In this document: piece after piece, positions 1 through 11,800 of the stretch
How positions within the stretch are numbered: the stretch's first letter is position 1
How the letters are laid out: every line of letters starts with the position of its first letter
DNA from: Xenopus tropicalis
Lineage: Eukaryota; Chordata; Amphibia; Anura; Pipidae
NCBI RefSeq assembly: GCF_000004195.4
Contig: NC_030683.2
Coordinates: forward strand, 6,251,345-6,315,344
Length of the DNA: 64,000 nucleotides
Direction of reading: 5' to 3'
Position numbers and translations under genes: made by a program
The notes under the pieces: model-generated
The model's input: the letters and a program-made list of their open reading frames with translations, nothing else
Databases searched by the model: none
Told to the model about the DNA's origin: nothing

Positions 1-226
1 ATTACAGTGTGTATTGCCCATAGCAACCAATCAGCCAAAAGCAAAGATCTGGTTGCTATGGGCAACATCACTGGTGATATTGGCTTACACATTATAGTAA
101 ATGTGTGTGCTTGCACAACAGGGAACGGTGCAAAAGAGCTCACACTCCCTCAGGGCTGCTCATTCCCCCTTTCCTCCCCCAGGGGGCATCCTGTGCCGGC
201 TCATTCCATCCTTCTCTCTCACACAG

Positions 227-360
227 GGGTGCACAATGTGACGGCTCTGGGGAACCTGATAACTTGGCAGAAGGTGGACTATGACTTCAGTTACCATCGG
301 ATGGAATTCCCCTGCAATATTAATGTCCTTGTCACTTCCGAGGGGCGGTCGCTTCTCCCA
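227..360 (+). CDS. mcmbp: mcmbp coding exon (fourth from last)
   Basis: Acceptor CACACAG ends at 226 and donor GTAAGT starts at 361. The exon begins with two bases completing a split Gly codon and reads [14 protein letters not shown] to GRSLLP. It ends in phase 0. The open frame running upstream to base 7 is intron read-through and not coding. Confidence 0.95.
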
Positions 361-1495
361 GTAAGTAGAGTCATCTCGGATGGAGGCGAAAGTTATAGTT
401 CTACCATGGATTTGGAACAAGCCAAAGTTTACACAGTCATAAGGCAGTGTGTTAGTGCTGCACCTGAATAAGCTTTGCTTCGATTGGCCAGTAGGAAACT
501 GTATATAACTCGGCTATATCCTTTTTCCCCAGTCAGACTGCCATGTCCATTTACAGCCACAGATGATGCCCCCCAATCTGGAGCAGTACCTGGGGGCCCT
601 ACTCGCTGCCTCTCTGCCCTCCCTGCTCAATAAATTCCGCACCTACATCGGCCTCCTGAGACTCCTGGATTACAGCATCTCCGACGAGGCCACAAAGGTA
701 ACTGGTGTGGGAGGTGCAGGGAGTTGCTGATCGGTCTCCTGTTTGCTCACAGTGCAGTGGCGCCCCCTAGCCTCGGGAAAGCACATTCCTATTCATAGTC
801 CCCTTATGTCTCTTTCCAGGCCGTCGAGGATGATTTTGTGGAAATGCGCAAGAATGACCCACAGAGCATCAGTGCCGATGACTTGCACCGACTGCTGGTT
901 GTCGCCAGGTAAATTATTTCCCCCCCCCCGGCACACTCGCCACTCCACCTTCAACACAGGTTAGGTCTTATGTTGGGTGGCAAACACACAGAAGTTAGAG
1001 GTTAAAGGGCACCCCCTCAGACAGCCAGTAGGGGGAGTAGTGTGTCAGTCTACATTTCATCTCCCAAAGAAGTTAATTAGGCCTGTACACCCCCCCCCCA
1101 CTGGGATTTACACATTAAAGCCCCCACAATGAATTGTGACATTAAAGCAGTGAGGGCACTACAGGGCTCCAGGAGCAACTGCACTGAGTGGGGTAATTAT
1201 GGGCCTACTGTACCCCCCTGCCTTACTTTGTACATCAGGGAGATACCCCAGCACAGTGTCTTTCTGGGGTCTGAACATTTCTTGGTCCCCACACAGCAGA
1301 GCAGATATGGCTTCCTATGAAGGCTCCCTGGTAGGCATTGTGGGTAACAGATTCTCCTTCCCTTCCAGGTTGTCGTCACTGAGCGCAGGTCAGACGTCTC
1401 TCTCCCGGGAACAATGGCTCAGGGCAAAGCAACTGGAACAGCAGAGGAAGAACCGCCTCCGAGAGCAGAAACACATGAATGTGAATGAACTTTAG
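227..1495 (+). CDS. mcmbp: mcmbp, C-terminal part (last four coding exons)
   Basis: This is the 3' end of the gene for MCM-binding protein, a nuclear factor that binds MCM2-7 subunits and helps assemble or unload the replicative helicase. Coding exons are 227-360, 533-697, 820-908 and 1369-1495. All have AG acceptors and GT donors and join in one frame. The joined peptide contains [43 protein letters not shown] and [13 protein letters not shown] and ends NVNEL-stop, closely matching the vertebrate MCMBP C-terminus as I remember it. The first exon starts with the last two bases of a split codon, so the rest of the gene lies left of the window. The gene converges on inpp5f. No alternative identity fits. 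Confidence 0.96.
533..697 (+). CDS. mcmbp: mcmbp coding exon (third from last)
   Basis: Acceptor TTTTTCCCCAG ends at 532 and donor GTAACTG starts at 698. The exon is 55 whole codons, from [10 protein letters not shown] through [17 protein letters not shown] to ISDEATK. It is phase 0 at both ends. Confidence 0.95.
820..908 (+). CDS. mcmbp: mcmbp coding exon (second from last)
   Basis: Acceptor CTTTCCAG ends at 819 and donor GTAAAT starts at 909. It reads [18 protein letters not shown] to HRLLVVA and ends with AG of a split Arg codon completed by the next exon. Confidence 0.95.
1369..1495 (+). CDS. mcmbp: mcmbp terminal coding exon
   Basis: Acceptor CCTTCCAG ends at 1368. The exon completes the split Arg and reads [16 protein letters not shown] to HMNVNEL, with TAG at 1493-1495. 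The basic, glutamine-rich tail matches the family's C-terminus. Confidence 0.95.
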
Positions 1496-1722
1496 GGCTT
1501 TTGTTATTCCATAAGGGGGCGCTGTGCCCGGGGCGGCTGGAGGGGACTTTCTGTGGACTCTTTGCTTCCAGCCAGATAACTGCTCCGTAGGATCCACCCT
1601 GCCCATCACTTACACATGGACTTTTATGGAACTTTTTGTACATTTTGTAATTCCAACAGCATTGACAAATTATTTGATATTAAAATATATAACGGCTAAT
1701 AAATGTTCTACCTGTGTGTTGC
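1496..1722 (+). promoter_or_regulatory. mcmbp: mcmbp 3' UTR and poly(A) signal
   Basis: A canonical AATAAA lies at 1698-1703 and is followed by a GT-rich stretch (CTGTGTGTTGCC). This puts cleavage near 1720 and gives a 3' UTR of only about 225 nt. The end of the transcript is inferred. Confidence 0.75.
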
Positions 1723-1748
1723 CATTTTTATATGGAGACTCAAATTGT

Positions 1749-2350
1749 TCTGCTGAATTGCGCTTAGTACAGGGGAATCCCTATGTGCCATAGTTTTATG
1801 GTATCTCTCTGTACAGGCTATGGGCAAACTTAGGGGGCTGTTCCTGCTGAATTGCGCTTAGTACAGGGGAATCCCTATGTGCCATAGTTTTATGGTATCT
1901 CTCTGTACAGGCTATGAGCAAACTTAGGGGGCTGTTCCTGCTGAATTGTGCTTAGTACAGGGGAATCCCTATGTGCCATAGTTTTATGGTATCTCTCTGT
2001 ACAGGCTATGGGCAAACTTAGGGGGCTGTTCCTGCTGAATTGCGCTTAGTACAGGGGAATCCCTATGTGCCATAGTTTTATGGTATCTCTCTGTACAGGC
2101 TATGAGCAAACTTAGGGGGCTGTTCCTGCTGAATTGTGGCTTAGTACAGGGGAATCCCTATGTGCCATAGTTTTATGGTATCTCTCTGTACAGGCTATGA
2201 GCAAACTTAGGGGGCTGTTCCTGCTGAATTGTGCTTAGTACAGGGGAATCCCTATGTGCCATAGTTTTATGGTATCTCTCTGTACAGGCTATGAGCAAAC
2301 TTAGGGGGCTGTTCCTGCTGAATTGTGCTTAGTACTGGGGAATCCCTATG
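1749..2350 (+). repeat. 94-bp minisatellite, array 1
   Basis: About 6.4 copies of a 94-bp monomer (start TGCTGAATTG, core CTATGTGCCATAG) with monomer starts at 1751, 1845 and 1939. Copies differ by a few bases only. The same monomer in reverse complement forms the larger array at 40478-41705. It starts about 30 bp after the predicted mcmbp cleavage site. Confidence 0.95.
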
Positions 2351-2352
2351 CT

Positions 2353-2950
2353 CCCTTAGCTCATAAGGTTACAGATATATAGAAACATTGGGGTAACAGT
2401 CACCCCGCTATAGTTCCAGGGGTACCCAGGGCACAAGCACTCACCCCAAATCCCCCCCTAACTGGCCTTCAGGCTGGGCCCCCTTAGCCCATAACAAGGT
2501 TACATATATATAGAAACATTGGGGTAACAGTCACCCCGCTATAGTTCCAGGGGTACCCAGGGCACAAGCACTCACCCCAAATCCCCCCCTAACTGGCCTT
2601 CAGGCTGGGCCCCCTTAGCCATAACAAGGTTACAGATATATAGAAACATTGGGGTAACAGTCACCCCGCTATAGTTCCAGGGGTACCCAGGGCACAAATA
2701 AGCACTCACCCCAAATCTCCCCCTAACTGGCCTTCAGGCTGGGCCCCCTTAGCCCATAACAAGGTTACAGATATATAGAAACATTGGGGTAACAGTCACC
2801 CCGCTATAGTTCCAGGGGTACCCAGGGCACAAGCACTCACCCCAAATCCCCCCCTAACTGGCCTTCAGGCTGGGCCCCCTTAGCCCATAACAAGGTTACA
2901 GATATATAGAAACATTGGGGTAACAGTCACCCCGCTATAGTTCCAGGGCA
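2353..2950. repeat. ~130-bp minisatellite between mcmbp and inpp5f
   Basis: About 4.6 copies of a 128-134 bp unit (CCCTTAGCCCATAAC ... CAGGCTGGGCC) with starts near 2353, 2481, 2612, 2746 and 2877. It directly abuts the 94-bp array. Length variation is from small indels such as ATAAGC. Confidence 0.93.
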
Positions 2951-3824
2951 AATAAAAAGTAAAGACCCTACAGCATTTACACAACTATATTTGCCCCCAG
3001 CGCTGAGTTTGTAGTTAATAAATGAGCCCCATTAAGTTCCAATCTCCCCTCCATGTAATTCTACTGAAGCAAACTGGTCGGGCCACTAAAGAAGTCTCTT
3101 CTGGACACAAACTGATGTATGAATCAGCCTGTAGTCTCCCCGTTACATTCTAGTGAATCCGACTCCCTATTATTGACTCTCGCTCTGTGCCCGCCTTTGC
3201 CGTCCCTTGGTAGGTGCCAGGAACATAAGCGCACAGGTTGCTTCTCTTCAACCCCCTCTTGGGGCAAAAGGACAAGTTAGAAGACTTGGAAGGAGCTGTC
3301 TGGCATTGAGTGGGGGTCAGAAACCCAGATCTTATGAACCTGGGGGGGAGATGATGGTGCGTGGGGGTACGGAGACAAAGGACCCCTGGTAGATGCCGAG
3401 GGCACACTAAATGCCTAAAGCAATGCTTCCTAAAGTGTTGGGTTGGTCCCTGAAGGTCAATTACAAGCGGATTAGGGGTGAGATGTAGAGTTGAACATAT
3501 AAGCTCACCCCAACCCAACTGCCTGTTTGTGTTCAAGGCCCCCATCGTTCTGCTTGGTCGGAGGGCCCTCAACAGGGACCCGGGGAGGGATGGCGCTCAG
3601 ACTGTAGCCCCACCCCCAACACGGTATCTGTTTTCTAGGTGTTAAAAAGCAAAGACCTGATTGGTTTGCGTGTCAGCCCTTGTGTCTCGTTTAGAGTAAA
3701 GTTGGCAACAAATGGAGCGTTCTGATTGGCCAAGGTTATTTTTGATCAGTCTGGGGGGCAGGTAACCAATTTGCAGTGGGCTTTCAACTTCTATGAGAAT
3801 GAAATGAGATCCAGTCAGACTCGG
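2951..3824. other. Intergenic spacer between convergent genes
   Basis: Low-complexity-free sequence between the predicted 3' ends of mcmbp and inpp5f. Both strands have short open frames (for example 3150-3572 minus), but none has recognisable domains or splice support. I see no gene here. Confidence 0.6.
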
Positions 3825-4806
3825 ACACGTTTTTTGCCCTTTTTTTTAATTAAAATAGGTCATTTTCTTACAACATAAAGAGCCACATTCATGTCCAAAC
3901 ACTAAAAACAGGAGCCAGTGGCGCCGGACGAGGCCTGAAACTGAAGGAGCGGTAAAAGCCCGAGTGGGACGGGACACGGGATACGCACACAGCACGGCAC
4001 CAGGGGCACAAGAGTGTATTAAAGGGTAAATACCGCTAACGGACAGCGTATATACCAGTGTGCGCCTACCTGCTAACTCTACGCTCCGCTACGTGGCGGA
4101 TATTACGATGGAAGGACGGGACGTTGGCGTTTCTGTTTACGTACCAGTGTGTGGCGACAATATATCCCTTATATACACGGACGCTACTATTCTACTACAG
4201 GTTACAACAGGGCCCCCCAGTTTGGGGCCGAGGGAACCCCGTCACGCATATACGGACTACTATCGTACGGAACGGCAATGCCAAGCCTGTGCCACGCCAG
4301 CTTGGCGGGATGGGGGCACGAGGCTTCCCAGTGTGAACGACTCGAGGCCCGGAGAACCTCCGGAACCCTCTGGCGATTACATTTTTATCCGTTAAAAAAA
4401 CATAAGAAACAAAGAAAACCCCAGAAAACAAAAAGTGCGCAGATAAACTTAAGGCAACTCAACGAAAGCAACGTAACCGCCTCGTACCGCTGCCCGCGTG
4501 GCCCTTCGCTCCCTCTGTTGGGTTATTTAAAAAAAAAAAAAAAGATCTAAAAAATAAATAACGCAATCGATTCCCGCTGCGGGTCTCTTTAAATAATAAA
4601 ATAAACCGTAGGCGAGAATGTCGCCGGGCTCCTCTATAAGTTAAAAGCAGGCTGTGCCGTAAGCAGTGCGCGGTTTTGCCAACGGGGGCGGGGCCTACTC
4701 TGGTAATGCTTGAAGTACTGTAAACATATTGGTGTGGTTGATCCCGGTTCTGGAAGGCAGTGTGTTTAACCCCCACCCATCACTGCTGGGATTTTGGGGG
4801 TGTCGC
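3825..4806 (-). promoter_or_regulatory. inpp5f: inpp5f 3' UTR with poly(A) signal
   Basis: On the minus strand the sequence runs about 980 nt from the stop codon to an ATTAAA at 3850-3845, followed by a GT-containing stretch, so cleavage is predicted near 3825. The segment 3901-4380 is unusually CpG-rich (about 40 CpG by hand count). An A15 tract on the plus strand near 4530 reads as U15 in the mRNA. Confidence 0.7.
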
Positions 4807-5878
4807 TCAGATCTGGATGATACGCGTCTGACACTGGGTGAACAGATCTTTAAAGTCATTCTGGGGGGGTTCGGGGGGTGCGTTGGGATCTGGGCTCTTT
4901 TGCACTTTCGCCACGGCAAAATTGATACCCTGAGTCAGGCCGGCCTGCGTTATATTGGCCACCTGAACCACGGAGCTACGGATCTTGGCGAAAGGGGACA
5001 CCGCTCGGCTGCTGCTACTGTCCGCTGGCGAAGGGGCGGAGGTCGAGGCGGAGGCGGGACTTGCCCGGCCCGATTTGGAGAGCTGAGGGGGCTCCACGGG
5101 CAGTAGCTGAGAATTTGCGCTGTTATGAGACACGTCGAGTTGGGAGGGTCGGGGGATCAGTTCTGCGTCGGATTCCAGTGGCGCTGGGATTTTGGGGGAA
5201 TTATTGCTTGATGTTTCTTGGTCCAGCTGGGCTTCCTTACTATCCGGCTCATTCAGGTTGCCTTTGGTCTGAGCATCATGAACAAACTGATGGCAGTAAG
5301 CGTCTATGGGGGTCCCAAAGTCAACCAGCGCCTCAGTCTGTGGGGGGTCCTGCTCCTCGCATTCAGTAACGTGGATCTCTGTGGGATTAGGGGGGTTAAA
5401 ATCGGCGCTGCTGACGGAGTGGGAGCGGCTTCCCAGGCGCGGAACGGAAACGATGATCCCGCAGCTGGGGAGGACGTAGTCGGTCTGCCCCATATTCTCC
5501 AAAGCGCCGGCTGATTGGCCGTCCTCCTCGTCAGACTTGGTGAGGAAGTCGTCGGAATGGAAAGATTCGCTGTCGGTGGAAATGTCCAAGTCGGATTCAG
5601 GGTGTCCCTTGATGTCTGTGCCGGGGTTGTCCAGGCTACTGTCCGACTTCCACATATTCGCCTGCAGGTTGGGGGCCAGAACGCCCTTCCCGTCGGGCTT
5701 GTTGAAGCCCCCCAGTTTGCGGAGGCTCCCGATGTTGGTCTGTTTGACCTTCTGGTTGAGAGAGGAGAACTTGCTCATCAGGAAGTTTTTGCTCTGCGCC
5801 AGGCCCATGCTGTTCAGGCCCAGTCTCTGGCTTCTGGAGCGAATGCCAATGATCTCCTCGTGGGGCTTGCTGCTCTTC
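4807..5878 (-). CDS. inpp5f: inpp5f exon 20, C-terminal tail
   Basis: Acceptor TGCCTTGCAG ends at 5879. The exon encodes 356 residues plus TGA, from [14 protein letters not shown] to CQTRIIQI. It is acidic and Ser/Pro/Gln-rich, without a recognisable fold, apart from a well-conserved start ([16 protein letters not shown]) and end ([16 protein letters not shown] and beyond). The open frame extends 71 nt past the acceptor to an ATG at 5949, but that part is mostly repeat-derived intron sequence. Confidence 0.96.
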
Positions 5879-8800
5879 CTGCAAGGCATCATCAGTAGCT
5901 GATTAATGTAGTCATTCATATTCTGATACAATTTGCAATTGGTCTTCACTTTTTATTGTTTTTCAGTTATTTAGCTTTTTGTTCATTTGGTATTTTAGCA
6001 GCTCGTTGCTAGGGTCTTATTTACCCTAGCAACCAGGCAGTGGCTTAAACGAGAGATGGGAATATAAATAGGGGAGGGGCCTGCATAATAAGATAAGGAA
6101 TAAAAAGTAACAATAACAATAAAACTGGAGCCTCACAGAGCAATAGGGTTTGGCTGCCGGGGTCAGTGACCCCCATTTGAAAGCTGGAAAGGCAAATAAT
6201 TCAAAAACTATAAAAAAATAAATAATGATGACCAATTGCAAAGTTGCTAAGAATAGGACATCCTACGAGTTACCTTAAAGGTGAACTACCCCTTTAACAA
6301 CCCCATCCAAATTTAAATGTTTCATATACTGAAATCTGAGCCAGTGATTGGCGCCATGTGTATCAGACTGACCAATGAGGAAACTGCTAGCTAGTGGCAC
6401 ATTGGAGAGCCAATGAATGAGCCTCTCACCTTTCCAGCTTCTTCTCGATGACGGGCACATCCAGCTCCAGCGCTTGTTTGGTAAGTCGCAGCATTTCTGC
6501 TATGCACAGCAGCGTATCTGCAAGCCAAGGAAACACTCGGGTTACTCACATTTATACATCATTCCCTTCTAAGCACAGGGCTTTGCAGCAGTGCAGGAAA
6601 GTGGGCCACTAACGATTAACGTCATTTTAATTCAAATAAGTTTGGCCCTACTGTGCTTGACTTGCAACTCCCAGCTACACGCAGAACTCTCAGCAACCCT
6701 TATGTGTCTGCCTCTGATGCCTAATGCCACCCTGGTTGTTAAAAGGTTAATAGTAAGGCTGCAGCATCCCCTTAATCACTTGGGATTCCTTCTCCTACTT
6801 TAACCCACTCGGCCCCCTCCCTCAGGAATTTACTCTGGCTCTTGGCTACCGAGCATGCTCAGTTCTTCTCAACTCGGGTTAATAGATACACCCACTAGTC
6901 TAGTAGCCAATGAAGAGAGGGCACTGCTGGTTTCCATAGAAAGTCTGCTGGAGAAGCATGGGAAAATGGCTGCCGGGTAAAATGTGAACAGAGGGGATAT
7001 AAGCAATACAAATAATGCCATGTGGGTGGGGGCGATGTGCCCAACTCATATACATATAAATGTAGGGTTAATACTGGTTCTCAGCCCAAAAATGCTGCAC
7101 TGAGCAAGGAGCACAGGTATTGGGGCTGCCCGGGATGGGATGTTTCTATGCCAGCGGCAATACCAGCAGATCACATGATCGTCAGGCCTTGCCCATCTGC
7201 ATTTATATGTATCTGCCCATACTGCACTATGGAATGAACCATTTCCTTACCTTTCCCATCCTCGTCGGGATTTCGCGTGACGGCTCTCAGGGTGTGGAAG
7301 TAGCCGCTGTTCCCTTTGTATTTGTAGTGTAACCTCATGCAAGAGAACTTGGGTTTCCCAAAAAACGTGGGTTCAGGACCTGAGCAAAAAAAAAAAAAAA
7401 AATGAAACTTTTACCAACGTTTATCAACTCCTATTGGCAAAACATTTCAGGGGGCATATAAATCTCTTTATTGTCCCTACTCTAGGCAAACCCTCCTGCT
7501 GCCCCTCAACTCATTACCCCCCTATGAACCAGGGATGCACCCGATACACTATTTTCGGATTTGGCCGAACCCTGAATCCTTTGTGAAAGATTTGGCCGAA
7601 TACCAAACCGAATCCAAATCCAATCTCAGGATAAGGAATGATTAAAGAGAACTGTGATTTGGATTCAGTTCACCCCATGGATTGGACCAAATCCAAATCC
7701 TGCTGAAAAAGGCCACATCTTGGCCGAATCCTGGATTCTGTGTATCCCTACGATTAACCCACCCCATATCCCATCATTCTCTTTGGGACCTTTGTGCAAT
7801 CGTAGCAGCAATTCATCCTTTTGGGGACCTCGGCACAATGACACTAAGCTGAGGTTCCAGTTATACAGAACATATCATTAATCTGTATCCCCAGTGCCCG
7901 GTCTCGTCCTGTTACTAACAACCCAAGAGAAGGCAGAAGCCGGCACGGCGGCACTCACCGATCTCTATTCTCTCCAGGTCCTCCAGGCTCAGCCTCTGGT
8001 ATTGATTCACTTTATCAATTTCATCGTCGTAGCTGGAAGGGAAGAGAGAATATGTGCCGTTAGCACCACAAACCATAAATCTTTTGGTACGAGGAAAACA
8101 GGTTACAGATTTAAAGGGGAAATGCAATAACTTCTAGAATGCTGTATACAGTCATTGCTTTCTATTCACTCTCAGTAAAATATCCAAACAATAAAGAATT
8201 ATTCCGGCTAGGATTGCCTGTGGGGTGAACGTACCTAAACAAGGAAAATTTAGACCAAATTACCTTGTAATGAGAAAAGGCTGGCACAGAACTGGACCAA
8301 AAAGACAAAAATGATGGTGCTGCCTATGATTAAGTGCCCTTGTTTGGCACAAAACGCGTCAGGCTGGCTATGTTTGAGATGTTTTTTCTTAAAATAAAAT
8401 TAAACATGTTTTTTTGGCCCAGTTTTGTGCCAGCCTTTCTCATTATGAGGTAATCTGAACTAGCAAGCAGACTGTGAAGATGTTTTATTGTTATTACTTT
8501 TCTATCATTTGAGCAGCTGCCTGGTTACAAGGGCCAGAGACCCTAGCAACCATGTTCTACAGGACTGCATTCAGCACATACTGTACCTTGTTACATACAC
8601 ACAATGTGCGTTCCTCAGGCACAACTGTCCGCTCGCTAATGCTTCCCTGTCTGTGGCCTCTAGAGGGAGCTCTTGTTCCCTAAAAGTGCTGTTACCACTC
8701 AAGATCTATTCTTTATATGAAGGACAGAGGAGGTCACATATGAAATTCCAGTTAAGCAAAAAGCCCATTACTGGCAGACAGAAGTGATTATTCTCGTATG

Positions 8801-11800
8801 ACCTTAGGTGGATGTGGGTTGAATAACAAGTGGCCAAGGTTAGACAGGGTGTTTCTGGGGCCCCTCGGGGCTCTCACCCAAGTTGTGCACCCTGTTCCTT
8901 ACACTTGCGGCCAGCAAATCCATTGGTCTTCATTATTTTATAGTTTTTGAATTATTTGCTTTCTTATTCAGACTCTTTGCAGCTTTAAATGGGGGTCACT
9001 GACCCCGGCAGCCAAACCCTATTGCTCTGTGAGGCTCCAGTTCTATTGTTATTGTTACTTTTTATTCCTTATCTTTCTATTCAGCCCCTCTCCTATTCAT
9101 ATACCAGTCTCTCATTCAAACCACCACCTGGTTGCTAAGGTAATTCAGACCCTAAGCAACCAGATAGCTGCTGAAACTAAAATTATTAAATTATTATTGT
9201 CTCAGAATATTACTCTACATCATACTTAAGGTTGAATCAAAGGTGAACAACCCCTTTAGTTAATGCCAGGGTCCCTTAGTGGTGTTTGCTGTAAGGCATT
9301 ATGGTGCAATATCTGCACCCTGGCCAATATGTGACCAACTCTGCGGCCCAGTCGGCAGCCTGTGTATGGGCAACTGAAAGAAGCGATGCTGCCCCCGGGG
9401 GTTCCATGGAATAGCGAGCAGCCCATACAGAGGCAGAAGGACACAGTAGGAGACACAGCAGCGGATGGAACCATCGTGTCGCCCTTCAGGTGAATGACAA
9501 GAGCACAATGCAGAAACACGAGAGCCGGGGGCTGGAAGCGGATCACTTACTAGGCAACATAATAGGCACAGTTGGAGAGCAGCAGCAGCACTTCCACGTC
9601 TCTGTGAGTGGCATCGATGAGGCTGTAACGACAGACAAGCACTTGGCTTATTATACAGCTCTTTATTCAATGGCCGCGCAAGGGACTCCGACAATTCCCA
9701 ACATGATTAGAAGTAACAAGCAGGGCCAGGAACTAGGGGTAGGCAGAAGAGACGCAAAGATGAGGGGCTGCTAAGCTTCTACCACTTTTTTCACCTACCC
9801 CTAGTTCCTGGCACTTTCCCCCCCCACACTGCCCACATGCACGCTAACTGCCCCCCTAGTCTTCAGCTCTGTTGGCAACCCCATCAGCCTCCTCTCCATC
9901 TCCTCGCACCTGTTTGCTTGTTCATGCATGCACACGGGGCAAAACACCAGTACTAAAGGAGGTGAGTATAACCCAGGGATCCTCAACCTTTTTTTTACTC
10001 AGATAAGCTCAGTAAAATACAATGGTGTTTTACAGAGCTTACGCGTTACCTCCTATGTAACCTGTGCCATTTAGCCCTATTTCAGTTTAAATACACAGCA
10101 GATTTGTTACCATAAACCAGGGATCCCCAAACTTTTTCACTTGTTAGCCACATTCAGATCTCAAAAGTATCGGGGAGCCACAAAAGCATGAAAAAAAAGT
10201 TTTTTGGGGGGTGCCAAATAACAGCTGTGATTGGCTATTTGGTAGCCGTATATGGACTGCTGGTCTGCAGGAGGTTCTGCTGGGGGGTAAAACAGTCTCT
10301 GTGCTTCCAAAATGGGAGATAGCTCTTAGTACAAGTCGATCCAGGGACTGGTCCGATTGCCATCTTGGAGTCAGGAAGGAATTTTTTCCCCTCTGGGGCA
10401 AATTAGAGAGGCTTCAGATGGGGTTTTTGCCTTCCCCTGGATCGACTAGCAGTTAGGCAGGTTATATATAGGCATTATGGTTGAACGTGATGGATGTACG
10501 TCTTTTTTCAACCCAACTTACTATGTTATCATGTAAAATTTGCCTTTCAAACCAGGAATTTATAAATGAGTCTTTTTCAGATGGGGTTATATATAGGCAT
10601 TATGGTTGAACTTGATGGATGTAGGTCTTTTTTCAACCTAACTTACTATGTTACCATGTAAAATTTGCCTTTCAAACCAGGAATTTATAAATAAGGACCT
10701 ACATTGAGGCCACTGGGAGCAACATCAAAGGGGTCGGTAAGTAACATGTTGCCCCCGAGCCACTGGTTGGGGATCACTGGTATAACCCATAATGTTGAGA
10801 GAAGGACAGGGAGAGTGTGCATAGGTCCCACCTTTTCCAGAGTAACAGAGAGCTAAAATACACTTGCAGTTGGGCTAAGGGTGAAGACACACAGAGCTAC
10901 TAGTAGCAGCTACATGCCGTGGCTACTAAAACAGACAATGCTGATCATTTACTGATAACTGTCTCTACGTGTGTTTAGCAGAGGCAATTCTCAGTACTGT
11001 CTATGGCAGGGGATTTTCTGGCATTTAGTAGCTGTGAAAATGTACCTGCTACTAGTAGCTCAGTGTGACTTCATCCTCAGGGTGAAGACACACAAAGCTC
11101 CTTAGAGACAGCCGTGATATAATCGGTGCATGTATGGTGGAGGCAGCCGATATCGGTAAAAGCCTTGGATATCGATGGTCTCGTGGATCGGACAGGACTG
11201 CACACATACATACAACCAATGGGCGTGGGAAAGATGGTAATTGTAGCGCAACTGCGGCACAGACCTGGGATCACAATCTATGAGGGCCCAGCCCCCGTGG
11301 AACTTCTCGTCGTCTGGCAGCAGCATCTGCATGTAGTTCTGCAGCAACTGGTTGATCAGCTCATGGTGGTTCCTTTGGCTCTCCCGGTGCAGCGCCTCGT
11401 GCTCCTTCTCTTTGGTGAAGATTGAATAAAGATCCTCCGTCACAGGGATCCCCTGCATCAGATCTAGAAAACCAGTAAGGCTTAGAGGGTGGCAACCGGG
11501 CAGCAGAGAGCTTTAAACTAACTTAGTATTATGTACATAGTGCTATTTGGAGACAATTTGCAATTGGTCTTCATTAACCACTGTAGTTTCACAGAGCCAC
11601 AGTTTTTATGGCTCCTTTTGAAAGCCAGAAAAATTCAGAAGGGGGAAAGCAAATTAAAAAACTAAAAAAATGAAGACCAACTGAAACGTTGCTAAGAATT
11701 GGCCATTCGATAACATACTAAAAATTAACTTTGAGGCAAAACCAACATCCCAGTGTTGGCCCCGCCTACCAAGAACCAATCGGGCTTTGGACACGGTTCA

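Noticed and set aside
7..471. 154-aa plus-strand open frame at the left edge
   Set aside because: Only 227-360 is coding. The rest is mcmbp intron read through in frame, as shown by the clear acceptor and donor.
4058..4550. Three overlapping plus-strand open frames of 92-133 aa antisense to the inpp5f 3' UTR
   Set aside because: Frames overlap each other, have no domain and sit in CpG-rich UTR sequence with few stop codons. An antisense transcript cannot be excluded but is not supported.
5061..5902. Plus-strand open frames antisense to inpp5f exon 20
   Set aside because: They are shadow frames of a strongly supported coding exon.
11126..11425. 99-aa plus-strand open frame
   Set aside because: It is antisense to inpp5f exon 15, which has correct splice sites and strong homology.
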